64,000 nucleotides of DNA from CAWDPQ01 sp049642465 (GTDB lineage: Bacteria > Acidobacteriota > Vicinamibacteria > Vicinamibacterales > 2-12-FULL-66-21). The notes under the pieces are model-generated. The model ran no database searches. It worked only from the letters and a program-made list of their open reading frames with translations, and was not told where the DNA came from. The first letter of the stretch is position 1; each line of letters begins with the position of its first letter. The stretch is from NCBI GenBank assembly GCA_049642465.1, contig JBAROV010000239.1:1-64000 (forward strand), written 5' to 3'. The position numbers and the translations under genes are program-made. Shown here in pieces: positions 50,004 through 58,330 of this stretch.

Positions 50004-52357
50004 TGCGAGTGCTGCTGGTCGTTCATGGCTTCCCTCCTGCCGCAAACGGCGGGACCGAGATCTACGTGCATGATTTCGCGCGAGCATTGGCGTCCCTACC
50101 CGGGATGAATGTCGCAGTGCTCACGCGTGACGCCGATCGCAGCCGGCCCGAATACTGCGTGCGCCGCGAACGAACCCCGGATGGTGTCGTGGTATTTCGG
50201 ATCAACAACAACTTCCAGGCGTGCACCTCGTTTGAAGACAGCTACGGCAATCCTGGGTTTGCGCGAGTGGCAGCCGATCTGATCGAGGAGTTCGCCGCGG
50301 ACGTCGTCCACGTGCAGCACTTGACGTGCTTGTCCACCGGCATCCTCAGCCACGCTGTGGCAACGCGGCGCCCGGTGATGATGACGCTCAACGACTACTG
50401 GCTGATGTGCCATCGCGGTCAGTTGCTGCGTCGCGATGGTCAGCGCTGCGAGGGTCCGTTCGCGGGTGGATGTGCGGGCTGCGTGCCGGCCGGCCTGCTG
50501 GCGAGCCCCACGAGTTACCGTCTCGGTCGCCTTGCCCGTGCGTTGCCGGTGCCTGGCGCGGCCGCTGCTGTTCGGGTGGCGACCCAGGTTCGCGAATGGT
50601 GCACGCCAGCCGAACATGCGCAACGGGCATCATGGCGGCGCCTGCAGCACCTGCGTGACGCGACGAAGCACGTAGACGCGTTCCTTGCGCCCTCGGCGAC
50701 GATGGAATCATGGGCGTTGCGCTTCGGCATACCGCGCGAGCGGCTGTTCAAATGCGATCAGGGCATCGACCTCGCTCCGTTTGATCGCATCACGCGCACG
50801 GCCGGGAGAGAGTTGCGCCTGGCGTTTGCTGGCAGCCTCATTCCGTCGAAAGCCCCTCACGTGCTCCTCGAGGCCGTCGCGATGCTTCGGCGTGACGGCG
50901 TGTCGATAGATCTTCTCGGCAGCCTTACCCCATATCACGGTGAATCGACGTACGCGGAGCGCCTTTCAGGCTTTCTGGGTGCACCCTTCATTCGCAAGTT
51001 CGGCCCTGTCCCGCACGAGCGGATGGCGGATGCCCTGGCAAGTGCCGATGTGCTCGTTGTGCCGTCTGTCTGGATAGAGAACGCACCCTTCATCATCAGG
51101 GAGGCCTTTGCGGCCGGTCTTCCCGTGATGGCCTCCGATCTCGGCGGCATGGCGGAGATGGTGACTCACGGTCGTAACGGCCTCCTTTTTTCTGCAGGCG
51201 ATTCTGCCGCGCTATCCGCGCAGATCGCACGCCTCGTCGACGAACCTGGCCTTCTCGACCGTCTCCGCAGCGGCATCAGCCGTCCCATGTCGATCGCGCA
51301 GGACGCTGCTGAGATGCGCGTTCGATATGAAGGGCTGACCCGAGGCCGCGCCTGTCGTTCGACAGGAGTCAACCCGGTCGCAGTGCGGTCAACACCGCGC
51401 ATCACTGCCGTGGTGCTGAACTATCGCACGAGCGATCAGAGCTGGCTGGCCGTCCGATCGATTGAGGCCTCGCGCGATCGTGCGAATGTGATCGTCGTGG
51501 ACAATGGATCGAATGATGGGTCGGCCGAGCGCCTCACCTCTTCGCTGCCGCGTTGTGAAATCCTGGCAACGGGTCGAAATCTTGGATTTTCTGGTGGCTG
51601 CAACGTCGGCATCCGGCACGCGCTTCAGGTTGGCGCCGAACTGGTGCTCCTGGTCAACAGCGACGTCGTGCTCTCGCCGCATGCGATCGGCGCGTTGGGC
51701 CGCGCCGCGGCCGCGAACCCACAGGCCGGTATTTTCGCGCCAGTTCTGCTCTCGCGCGAAGAACCCGATCGCATTGCCTCCGCCGGCATCCGCTTTTCGC
51801 CTGCTACCGGGCGGATGCGGCACATCCTGGCCGGACAGCCGATCTCGACACTGCCTCCAGGCTCGACCTACGCCATCGACGCCGTCAGCGGCTGCGTCGT
51901 TCTGATCCGGCGGAGTGTGTTCGACGCGGCTGGCTTGCTGGATGAACAATTCTTCTTCTCGTTTGAGGACATCGAGTTTTGCCTGCGCGCAAGACGCGCG
52001 GGATTCGATGTGCTCGGCGTCTCCGAAGCGATTGCGTATCACGAAGGAGGACGCTCGATCGGTCGGATGTCTCCCGAGCGCGTGTACTACGCCGCGAGGA
52101 ACCATCTGCGGCTCGTCGGGATGAGCGGTCGCTCATCCAACGCGGCAGGCCCCTTCGACAAGCTCAGGGCAGGCCCCTTCGACAAGCTCAGGGCAGGCCC
52201 CTTCGACAGGCTCAGGGCAGGGTTACGCGGCGGACTGGTCGTCGGGTTGAATGCGGGATACGTGTTGCTGTCGGGGGAGACGCCTCGGTTCCGGGGCTTC
52301 GGCGCTCTGGCGCGAGGCGTCTGGCACCACTGGACCGGCCGATACGGTCCCTCCTGA
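50003..52357 (+). CDS. GT4-GT2 fusion glycosyltransferase with in-frame repeat
   Basis: A 784-aa two-enzyme fusion. Residues 1-450 are a GT4 domain (VVHGFPPAANGGTEIYVHDFARAL in the acceptor site, ENAPFIIREAF as E-x7-E). Residues 460-780 are a GT2 domain of the WbbL kind (VVLNYRTSD, VDNGSNDGS, NLGFSGGCNVGI, VNSDVVLSP, FEDIEFCLRARRAG). Near the end three AGPFDKLR units come from a DNA repeat. The last 45 codons overlap the opposite-strand DUF2304 gene. The fusion could add two sugars in turn. Confidence 0.9.
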   Translation: MRVLLVVHGFPPAANGGTEIYVHDFARALASLPGMNVAVLTRDADRSRPEYCVRRERTPDGVVVFRINNNFQACTSFEDSYGNPGFARVAADLIEEFAADVVHVQHLTCLSTGILSHAVATRRPVMMTLNDYWLMCHRGQLLRRDGQRCEGPFAGGCAGCVPAGLLASPTSYRLGRLARALPVPGAAAAVRVATQVREWCTPAEHAQRASWRRLQHLRDATKHVDAFLAPSATMESWALRFGIPRERLFKCDQGIDLAPFDRITRTAGRELRLAFAGSLIPSKAPHVLLEAVAMLRRDGVSIDLLGSLTPYHGESTYAERLSGFLGAPFIRKFGPVPHERMADALASADVLVVPSVWIENAPFIIREAFAAGLPVMASDLGGMAEMVTHGRNGLLFSAGDSAALSAQIARLVDEPGLLDRLRSGISRPMSIAQDAAEMRVRYEGLTRGRACRSTGVNPVAVRSTPRITAVVLNYRTSDQSWLAVRSIEASRDRANVIVVDNGSNDGSAERLTSSLPRCEILATGRNLGFSGGCNVGIRHALQVGAELVLLVNSDVVLSPHAIGALGRAAAANPQAGIFAPVLLSREEPDRIASAGIRFSPATGRMRHILAGQPISTLPPGSTYAIDAVSGCVVLIRRSVFDAAGLLDEQFFFSFEDIEFCLRARRAGFDVLGVSEAIAYHEGGRSIGRMSPERVYYAARNHLRLVGMSGRSSNAAGPFDKLRAGPFDKLRAGPFDRLRAGLRGGLVVGLNAGYVLLSGETPRFRGFGALARGVWHHWTGRYGPS
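52144..52222 (+). repeat. Three tandem 24-bp CCTTCGACAAGCTCAGG units in a coding region
   Basis: Units start at 52144, 52168 and 52192 and a partial fourth ends at 52222. The unit length is a multiple of three, so the transferase frame stays open and gains AGPFDKLR three times. On the other strand the array ends exactly at the DUF2304 stop codon. The motif is a widespread REP-type sequence. Confidence 0.92.
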
Positions 52358-52702
52358 CTCGCGAAGCCGTCGAACATCCGCGTCGAGGAGCGCCAGTTCC
52401 TCAACCATTCGCTCGATGTCTTGCCGCTGGCGGGAAATCACCACGGAAAAATAGAGAGACACCAGGAAGACGAATCCGGTCAGCGCGAGAAGCAGAAGCG
52501 CCGGCGGATAGTAGACCCCGACGATTCGCGCGGCGACATCGAGCAGGTTGCGCCAGACCGACAACACCAGCAGGGCGAGGGCTCCGGCGATCCAGATGAG
52601 CGAATGCTCTTCCGTCAGCTTGCGGCGGCGAACGAGTTCCAGGACGATGGTCAACAGCACCAGCGCGAATGAAACGGCGGCGACTTGGATCAGGTTGGTC
52701 AC
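52223..52702 (-). CDS. DUF2304 membrane protein
   Basis: A 159-aa protein with three membrane segments and the DUF2304 signature RKLTEEHSLIWIAGALALL, GVYYPPALLLLALTGF, followed by a coiled stretch (QRQDIERMVEELALLDADV). The family usually stands beside dolichyl-phosphate-mannose-synthase-like GT2 genes, as here. About 45 C-terminal residues, outside the family core, overlap the end of the convergent transferase gene. Confidence 0.85.
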   Translation of the reverse strand: MTNLIQVAAVSFALVLLTIVLELVRRRKLTEEHSLIWIAGALALLVLSVWRNLLDVAARIVGVYYPPALLLLALTGFVFLVSLYFSVVISRQRQDIERMVEELALLDADVRRLRESGGTVSAGPVVPDASRQSAEAPEPRRLPRQQHVSRIQPDDQSAA

Positions 52703-54495
52703 GTTGTTTCTCCCGCGTTCATAACCGCGCGCCTCGATGGTGCCACGAAGAGGGCCACGAGCGTTCGTCCGACCGCGACGAGTGCGCGCAGGGGCGTGAG
52801 TGACGTCCGGCCGTTTAGCCGCGGCCTGATCCGGATCGGAACTTCACCCGCGCGCAGTCCGTTCCGGTGCAGCAGCAGGAGCAGTTCAGGTTCAGCGTAG
52901 CCGGTCGGATGATGATGGGCGAGCATACGTAACGCCCGCGGACCAAACAGACAGAAGCCCGAAGTGGGGTCCGTAATCCGTCGCTTCGTCGCAAACGTGA
53001 GGCACACGGCGAGCAGTGCCTGTGCGCCTCTCAACACCGTGAACCTTCGCTTGCGCCTCGCCAGAAAGCGTGACCCGATGACGACATCGAGGCGGTCTGC
53101 TACAACAGGCTCGAGCAGCCGTCGGATGTCGGTGGTTCGATGCTGCCCATCGCCGTCGATCCGGACCACGTAGCTGTATCCGTTCTTGAGGGCATAACGC
53201 AGCCCGGCCCGTACCGCGCCTCCCACCCCCACACGCGCCGCCATCGTCAACCAGCGAACCCCTAGTTGCGGCAGGACTTCGCTCGTCGCATCGGTCGAGC
53301 CGTCGTTGACCACGAGCACGTCAATCGCCGGAGCCAGTCGTCGAAGTTCGCCGACAACCCGGTTGAGGTTTTCCACCTCGTTGTAAGCAGGGACGACGGC
53401 GAGCATCTGCCCCGACGTGAGATGGGAGACGTCGACAGAGAGCGGGGACGTGTCCGCACGTCGCGCCATGCTGTGGGCTGGCAGCGAAGATCGACCGGTA
53501 GCACGCCTGAGGCACCACATGCTGATCGCTCCCGCCCATGCAACGTCGCGAACGAGATGTGCAAGCGGAAACGCCAATGCGATCGGATCTCCACAGCGCT
53601 TCCAGGCACGAAGGCCAGCCACCGTCCTCTCGGCCGCGAGCATCGAGAGGAGTGCGAGCGCGGTGGCGAGCGGTACTGCGGACGAGAGTCGCATCAGCGG
53701 CGCGGCACCGCTCGCGCAGATGCAGCCCAGGGCAGCCAGCATCACAGGAGCGTGCGCCATCATTACGGCGTCTGACACGGTGTCGCCGCCGGCACGCCAG
53801 GGGTGTTTCCAGACGAGGTCCAGCCGGCCGTAGCCCACACCGAACTGCTGTCGGAGGTAACCGCCAATTCCCTCGCGCCACAAGTGGATGCTGCGCGCGT
53901 CTGGACAGAATGCCAGGCGATAGCCGGACGCGGTCAACCGGTAGCTGAGATCGTTGTCGTAGCCATATCCAAGTGATTCATCGAGACACCCCACGCTGTG
54001 CAGTGCGTTCGATCGGTACGCCGAGTTGCCGGTGCACACGTGATCGGTGAACGGCGGCTGCATTCGCGCATACCGCCACTCGAGATCCCGGCCCGTCAAT
54101 CGACCCCAGAAGCCTGCATCTGGACCTGCGAGGTAATGTCCCTGCGCTGCTGCGACGTCCGGATCTTCGAGTACGGCGAGCAGCTCCTTCATCCATCCCG
54201 GTTCCAGGATGACGTCCTGATCCACCTGACAGATGATTGGATACCGCGCTTCGCGTATTCCGCTGTTGACGGCGGCAGCCGCTCCGCGCCGTGGTCCCGG
54301 GACCACTCTCAGGCGGCCCCCCGCCGCCTGTTCGGCAAGCCAGCGCCCGGAGCCATCCGAGCTTCCATCGTCAACCATGATGATCTCGAACGGACGTCCA
54401 TCGCGCTGCGATTCGATTGCCGCGAGCACGCGGGGCAGCGCCCGACGGCCGTTGTGGACCGGGACCACGAAGCTGACGCCAACGCAGTCGATCAT
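52699..54495 (-). CDS. Double family 2 glycosyltransferase (GT2-TM-GT2 fusion)
   Basis: About 598 aa. The N-terminal GT2 domain (6-230) has SFVVPVHNGRRALPRVLAAI, VDDGSSDGS, QVDQDVI and YGYDNDLSYRL. A membrane region (240-345) follows. The C-terminal GT2 domain (365-590) is DPMS-like: VVPAYNEVENLNRVV, NDGSTDAT, RIDGDGQH, GSRFL. ATG 54495 overlaps the upstream stop (ATGA), so a longer in-frame start is rejected. The DPMS-like half may charge a polyprenyl phosphate with a sugar used by DUF2304 partners or GT-C enzymes. Confidence 0.88.
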   Translation of the reverse strand: MIDCVGVSFVVPVHNGRRALPRVLAAIESQRDGRPFEIIMVDDGSSDGSGRWLAEQAAGGRLRVVPGPRRGAAAAVNSGIREARYPIICQVDQDVILEPGWMKELLAVLEDPDVAAAQGHYLAGPDAGFWGRLTGRDLEWRYARMQPPFTDHVCTGNSAYRSNALHSVGCLDESLGYGYDNDLSYRLTASGYRLAFCPDARSIHLWREGIGGYLRQQFGVGYGRLDLVWKHPWRAGGDTVSDAVMMAHAPVMLAALGCICASGAAPLMRLSSAVPLATALALLSMLAAERTVAGLRAWKRCGDPIALAFPLAHLVRDVAWAGAISMWCLRRATGRSSLPAHSMARRADTSPLSVDVSHLTSGQMLAVVPAYNEVENLNRVVGELRRLAPAIDVLVVNDGSTDATSEVLPQLGVRWLTMAARVGVGGAVRAGLRYALKNGYSYVVRIDGDGQHRTTDIRRLLEPVVADRLDVVIGSRFLARRKRRFTVLRGAQALLAVCLTFATKRRITDPTSGFCLFGPRALRMLAHHHPTGYAEPELLLLLHRNGLRAGEVPIRIRPRLNGRTSLTPLRALVAVGRTLVALFVAPSRRAVMNAGETT

Positions 54496-55688
54496 GCGGC
54501 GCCCGATCTTGGGGACGATTCCAGAAGCACTTCTTGATAGAGCGCCTCGAGCTGCGCGCAAACATGCGTGGAGCCGAAACGCTCCCGAACGAGGCCGCTC
54601 GCGGCTTGGGCGCGCACGCGCCAGGGATCTGGAGAATCGAGCACCGACCTGATTGCCGCTGCGAGCTGCACGGCATCTCCGTACGGCACGCGGAGCCCTC
54701 CGCCAACTTCTGCGATGATTTCGCCGCAGCCGCTGTCGTTACAAACCACAACCGGGCTGCCGCACATGAGCGCTTCGACGGCAACGAGTCCGAACACTTC
54801 ATCTCTCGATGGGTAGACCACGACGGTTGCGGCGGCTAACGCGTCGAGCCGCTCGGCTCCCTGCAAAAGGCCGGTGCGGGTCACGCGATGATCGAGATTG
54901 AGTTCAGCGATAAGTTGGTGCACCCGAGCACCCGCTCCCATGTCGTTGCCTGCAATGACCAGTTGCGGCGGCCCGGCGATGCTGTGAAATGCGCGGAGCA
55001 GGACGTCCACGCCTTTCCGAGGTGTGAGCTTTCCGAGGAATAGCACGATCGGCTGCGAGCCGAGGCCGTATGTTCGTCTGAAACGATCCTCTTCGAAGCG
55101 ATGCTGATACTCAGATTCGTCGATCGGATTGGGAAGCACACGAATCTTCTCCGCTGGCAGCCCAAGTGCCAACAACTGATTTCGCTCAGCATTGCTGGTC
55201 GCCAGAATCCGCGCCGCACCCTGGAGCATCTGCTGTCCAGCTACCAGGTCGAACATCTGCTTCGCGATCAGCCGCCGTTCGATCGCAGGCGCCGTGCCGT
55301 TGGGGGATACCAGGTACGGCACGGAGGAGGTCTTCAACGCACGGGCAGCGATTTCACCGGGCAAGTTGCGACACGCGTGCAAGTGCGCAACGTCGAACGT
55401 TCGAGCATGCGCCCGCAAGAATCGATTCAATCCCACAGGAGTGAAGAATTGATAGTTGTACGCGAGGCGATTTGAAACGTTACGGAACATGCGGACGTCG
55501 ATCGCCGAACGTGTCGTGGTAACGCTGAGTCGGGAGCGGCTATCGCACACATCCGTCGTGCAGACGGTCACCCGATGTCCACGTGCCGCAAGGCCGCGCG
55601 TCATCGTCGTCGCCAGCCTGGGGATTCCCCCGTAGGCCCACGCATGTTCGTAGTAAGGGACAACGTGGAGGATGCGCAGCGCGGACAC
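54492..55688 (-). CDS. Family 4 glycosyltransferase, GTG start
   Basis: A 398-aa GT-B enzyme: HVVPYYEHAWAYGGIPRLAT at the start, LFLGKLTPRKGVDVLLRAF in the donor domain, and the E-x7-E motif in SRDEVFGLVAVEAL. GTG 55688 is the only start that keeps MSALRILHVVPYY. It heads the three-gene - strand run and is divergent from the exporter genes. Confidence 0.9.
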   Translation of the reverse strand: MSALRILHVVPYYEHAWAYGGIPRLATTMTRGLAARGHRVTVCTTDVCDSRSRLSVTTTRSAIDVRMFRNVSNRLAYNYQFFTPVGLNRFLRAHARTFDVAHLHACRNLPGEIAARALKTSSVPYLVSPNGTAPAIERRLIAKQMFDLVAGQQMLQGAARILATSNAERNQLLALGLPAEKIRVLPNPIDESEYQHRFEEDRFRRTYGLGSQPIVLFLGKLTPRKGVDVLLRAFHSIAGPPQLVIAGNDMGAGARVHQLIAELNLDHRVTRTGLLQGAERLDALAAATVVVYPSRDEVFGLVAVEALMCGSPVVVCNDSGCGEIIAEVGGGLRVPYGDAVQLAAAIRSVLDSPDPWRVRAQAASGLVRERFGSTHVCAQLEALYQEVLLESSPRSGAA

Positions 55689-55722
55689 CTGGTGCCGTAT
55701 AGTAACGGATCGACGAACCGGG

Positions 55723-55746
55723 TCAACGGATCAACGGATCAACGGG
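55723..55746 (+). repeat. Three tandem 8-bp TCAACGGA units before wzm
   Basis: TCAACGGA-TCAACGGA-TCAACGGG stands directly before the ATG of the permease gene, after a half-unit AACGGATCGACG. The 61-base divergent gap has TATAGT at 55698 as a possible -10, without a convincing -35. Confidence 0.75.
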
Positions 55747-55749
55747 CCA

Positions 55750-56547
55750 ATGGAAGTAATTGCCACCGCAACAACTCGCATGGCGGAGCGTCATGCGCAC
55801 CGCGCGAGCCTGGCGTGGACGCTCGTGCGCACGGATTTCAAGACCCGCTACCACGGCAGCTTGGGCGGGTTCCTGTGGGCGCTCCTGAAGCCGCTCTCGA
55901 TGTTTCTCGTGCTGCTCTCGGTGTTTTCGTATGTGTTTGCGGGAGAGCCGCAGTATCGCCTCGACTTGATCATCGGTTTGTTCCTATACGAGTTTTTTCA
56001 AGACGCCACCAAAACCGGACTGCTATCGCTCAGGGCGAAGAGCTATCTGTTGTCGAAGGCGCGCTTCCCGTCGTGGATTCTGGTGCTCGCCTCAGAGTCG
56101 AATGCCGTGATCACGCTGCTGGTGTTCTCGGTCGTGCTCGTCATTTTTCTGGCGGCGTCCGGTCACCCACCCTCGCCGGCGGCTGTCGGCTTATATCTCG
56201 TCTATCTGGTTCAGTTCTGTGCCATCGTCGCGGGGTTTTCGCTTGCTGCCAGCGTCCTCTTCATGCGCTACCGAGACCTGCACCAGATCTGGGAAGTTGT
56301 CAGCCACGCAGGATTCTTCGTGGCGCCCATCATCTACCCCATCAGCATTCTTCCTGAGCGCATCCACCCGTATCTCTATCTCTGGCCGCCCACTCCGGTT
56401 ATCTTGTTTTCGCGCAGCGTTCTCGTGGACGGAGCTGCACCTTCAGCGCTCGCACACGCGCTGCTGATGCTTGAAGCAGGTGCAATCTTCGGCATCGGTG
56501 CACTCATTTATCGCGCGAACGCCTCACGCGTGGCGGAGTACGTGTAG
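55750..56547 (+). CDS. wzm: Polysaccharide ABC exporter permease (Wzm type)
   Basis: A 265-aa ABC-2 permease with six membrane segments: WTLVRTDFKTRYHGSLGGFLWALLKPL-type N-terminus that is the family hallmark, and FFVAPIIYPISILPERI near the end. ATG 55750 follows the tandem repeat; upstream in-frame codons would encode the repeat. It pairs with the ATPase that follows at once. Confidence 0.92.
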   Translation: MEVIATATTRMAERHAHRASLAWTLVRTDFKTRYHGSLGGFLWALLKPLSMFLVLLSVFSYVFAGEPQYRLDLIIGLFLYEFFQDATKTGLLSLRAKSYLLSKARFPSWILVLASESNAVITLLVFSVVLVIFLAASGHPPSPAAVGLYLVYLVQFCAIVAGFSLAASVLFMRYRDLHQIWEVVSHAGFFVAPIIYPISILPERIHPYLYLWPPTPVILFSRSVLVDGAAPSALAHALLMLEAGAIFGIGALIYRANASRVAEYV

Positions 56548-57320
56548 TGAGGGCTGTCGTCACGGCACAGAACGTCGCAAAGAGCTTCCGGATTCCATCT
56601 GTCCGCCGGGAGACCGTCCGTGAGCATGCCCTGGATCTCTTCCGCAGGCGCCCCCACGAGACACTCCGTGTGCTTGATGATGTCTCGTTCGAATTGCGAC
56701 AGGACGAAAGCCTCGGCCTCATGGGCCGCAACGGCTGCGGCAAAAGCACGTTGTTGAAGATCGTCTCGGGCATCTATGCGCCCGATGCGGGACAAGTCAA
56801 CGTTCGCGGCGAGATCACGCCAATTCTCGAGCTCGGTGTGGGGTGGAACCCTGATCTCGATGCTATCGATAACATCGAACTGCTCGGAACGGTGATGGGG
56901 CTCGGCCTCCGCGAGTTGAGAAAGGCGACCCCGGGGATCCTTTCGTTTGCCGGCCTCGAGCGATTTGCAAACCTCGAGCTGCGGCACTATTCGAGTGGCA
57001 TGGCGGCACGACTGGCGTATGCCGTAGCCTTCCGCGCCGTCCGGGACGTGCTCATCCTCGACGAGATCTTTGCCGTAGGGGACGCCGGGTTCAAGCAACG
57101 ATGCCAGGAACGCTACCGTGAACTTCACCGCTCCGGTCGGTCGATGCTGCTCGTCAGTCACGAACCTCGCACGATTGCCGCATTCTGCGACCGCGCGCTG
57201 TTGCTCGAAGGCGGGCGGATCGTGATGGACGGGCGTGCGCCACAAGTCGCCGAGGCTTACCTGGACATGCTGGCGCAGTTGCCCACCGTCGACATTCGAT
57301 CTCAAGCAACAGCCGTGTGA
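56547..57320 (+). CDS. wzt: Polysaccharide ABC exporter ATPase (Wzt type), GTG start
   Basis: A 257-aa ATPase with Walker A GRNGCGKST, GEITPILELGVGWNPDL typical of Wzt/TagH, signature YSSGMAARLAYAVA and Walker B VLILDEIFAVGD. It lacks the extra carbohydrate-binding domain of O9a Wzt, so chain-end recognition is not indicated. GTG overlaps the wzm stop (TAGTG). Confidence 0.92.
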   Translation: MRAVVTAQNVAKSFRIPSVRRETVREHALDLFRRRPHETLRVLDDVSFELRQDESLGLMGRNGCGKSTLLKIVSGIYAPDAGQVNVRGEITPILELGVGWNPDLDAIDNIELLGTVMGLGLRELRKATPGILSFAGLERFANLELRHYSSGMAARLAYAVAFRAVRDVLILDEIFAVGDAGFKQRCQERYRELHRSGRSMLLVSHEPRTIAAFCDRALLLEGGRIVMDGRAPQVAEAYLDMLAQLPTVDIRSQATAV

Positions 57321-58330
57321 TGACGCTGCCGCGCATTTCTGTCCTGATGCCGTGCTTCAACCACGGTGCGTTCATCGCAGAAGCCGTCCAAAGCGTCCTC
57401 GATCAGACCGTTGCCAACGCGGAGATCATCGTCGTCGACGATGGCTCGACGGATGCAGCGACGGCCGAGGCGTTGCGTGAGCTTCGGACGCCACGCACGA
57501 GGGTATTGCGGACCGAAAACCGCGGGTTACCTGCGGCGCGCAATTATGCCGCTCAGCAGGCAAGCGGCACGTTCTTTTGTGCCCTCGATGCGGACGATCG
57601 CCTGGCACCGACGTGGTTCGAGCGTGCGCTTGAAGTCCTCGATCGACGTCCGGACCTGGCATTCGTATCGCACTGGCTCGAGACATTTGGCGACGAATCC
57701 TGGAAGTGGACGCCGGTGTCCTGCGAGCTTCCGGCGCTGCTCGCCCGGAATACCGTGAACGGCGCAGCAATCGTGCGCCGGACCGCGTTCGAGGCCGTAA
57801 ACGGCTATGACGAATCGATGCGCGAAGGCTGCGAGGATTGGGACTTCTGGCTCCGCCTCGTTGAACGTGGATTCCACGGCGTGATCCTCCCGGAAGTATC
57901 TTTCTATTACCGTCGGAACGCGACTTCAATGAGTCGGGTGATGACTGAAACCGATCGCTACGAGCGTCCGCTTCGACAGCTCGTCGCCAAGCATGCACAG
58001 GCCTATCGGGTCCATTTGATTGACGTCATCCTGGCGGGGGCTGCCGAGTCCATGCACCTTCAACGTGAGATGTCGGAGATGCAGCGCGACGCAGCAGTCG
58101 TCCTCCGACCGGCGCTGCAAAGGGCCCGGGAGGAACTGGCAGGAATCGAGGGCAAGGCACAGCGAGTTCGAGCCGAGCATCAGCGCAAGCAGGATGTCGA
58201 CCGACTCCAGTGGGAGACTTCGGAACTCCGGAAAGAAGTCCTTGCGCTCCGGTCGTCGTGGAGCTGGCGCATCACTGCACCGCTGCGACGGTTGTACGCT
58301 GCGATTACGGGGCAGGCTGGGCCCGGATGA
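57320..58330 (+). CDS. Family 2 glycosyltransferase with C-terminal coiled coil
   Basis: A 336-aa GT-A enzyme with SVLMPCFNHGAFIAEAVQSV, VDDGSTD, LDADDRL as DxD motif and EDWDFWLRL as the catalytic region. Residues 245-310 form a charged coiled coil, and the tail has WSWRITAPLRRL, a motif often found at the ends of surface-glycan transferases. ATG 57320 overlaps the wzt stop; GTG 57317 is next to it in frame. Confidence 0.9.
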   Translation: MTLPRISVLMPCFNHGAFIAEAVQSVLDQTVANAEIIVVDDGSTDAATAEALRELRTPRTRVLRTENRGLPAARNYAAQQASGTFFCALDADDRLAPTWFERALEVLDRRPDLAFVSHWLETFGDESWKWTPVSCELPALLARNTVNGAAIVRRTAFEAVNGYDESMREGCEDWDFWLRLVERGFHGVILPEVSFYYRRNATSMSRVMTETDRYERPLRQLVAKHAQAYRVHLIDVILAGAAESMHLQREMSEMQRDAAVVLRPALQRAREELAGIEGKAQRVRAEHQRKQDVDRLQWETSELRKEVLALRSSWSWRITAPLRRLYAAITGQAGPG

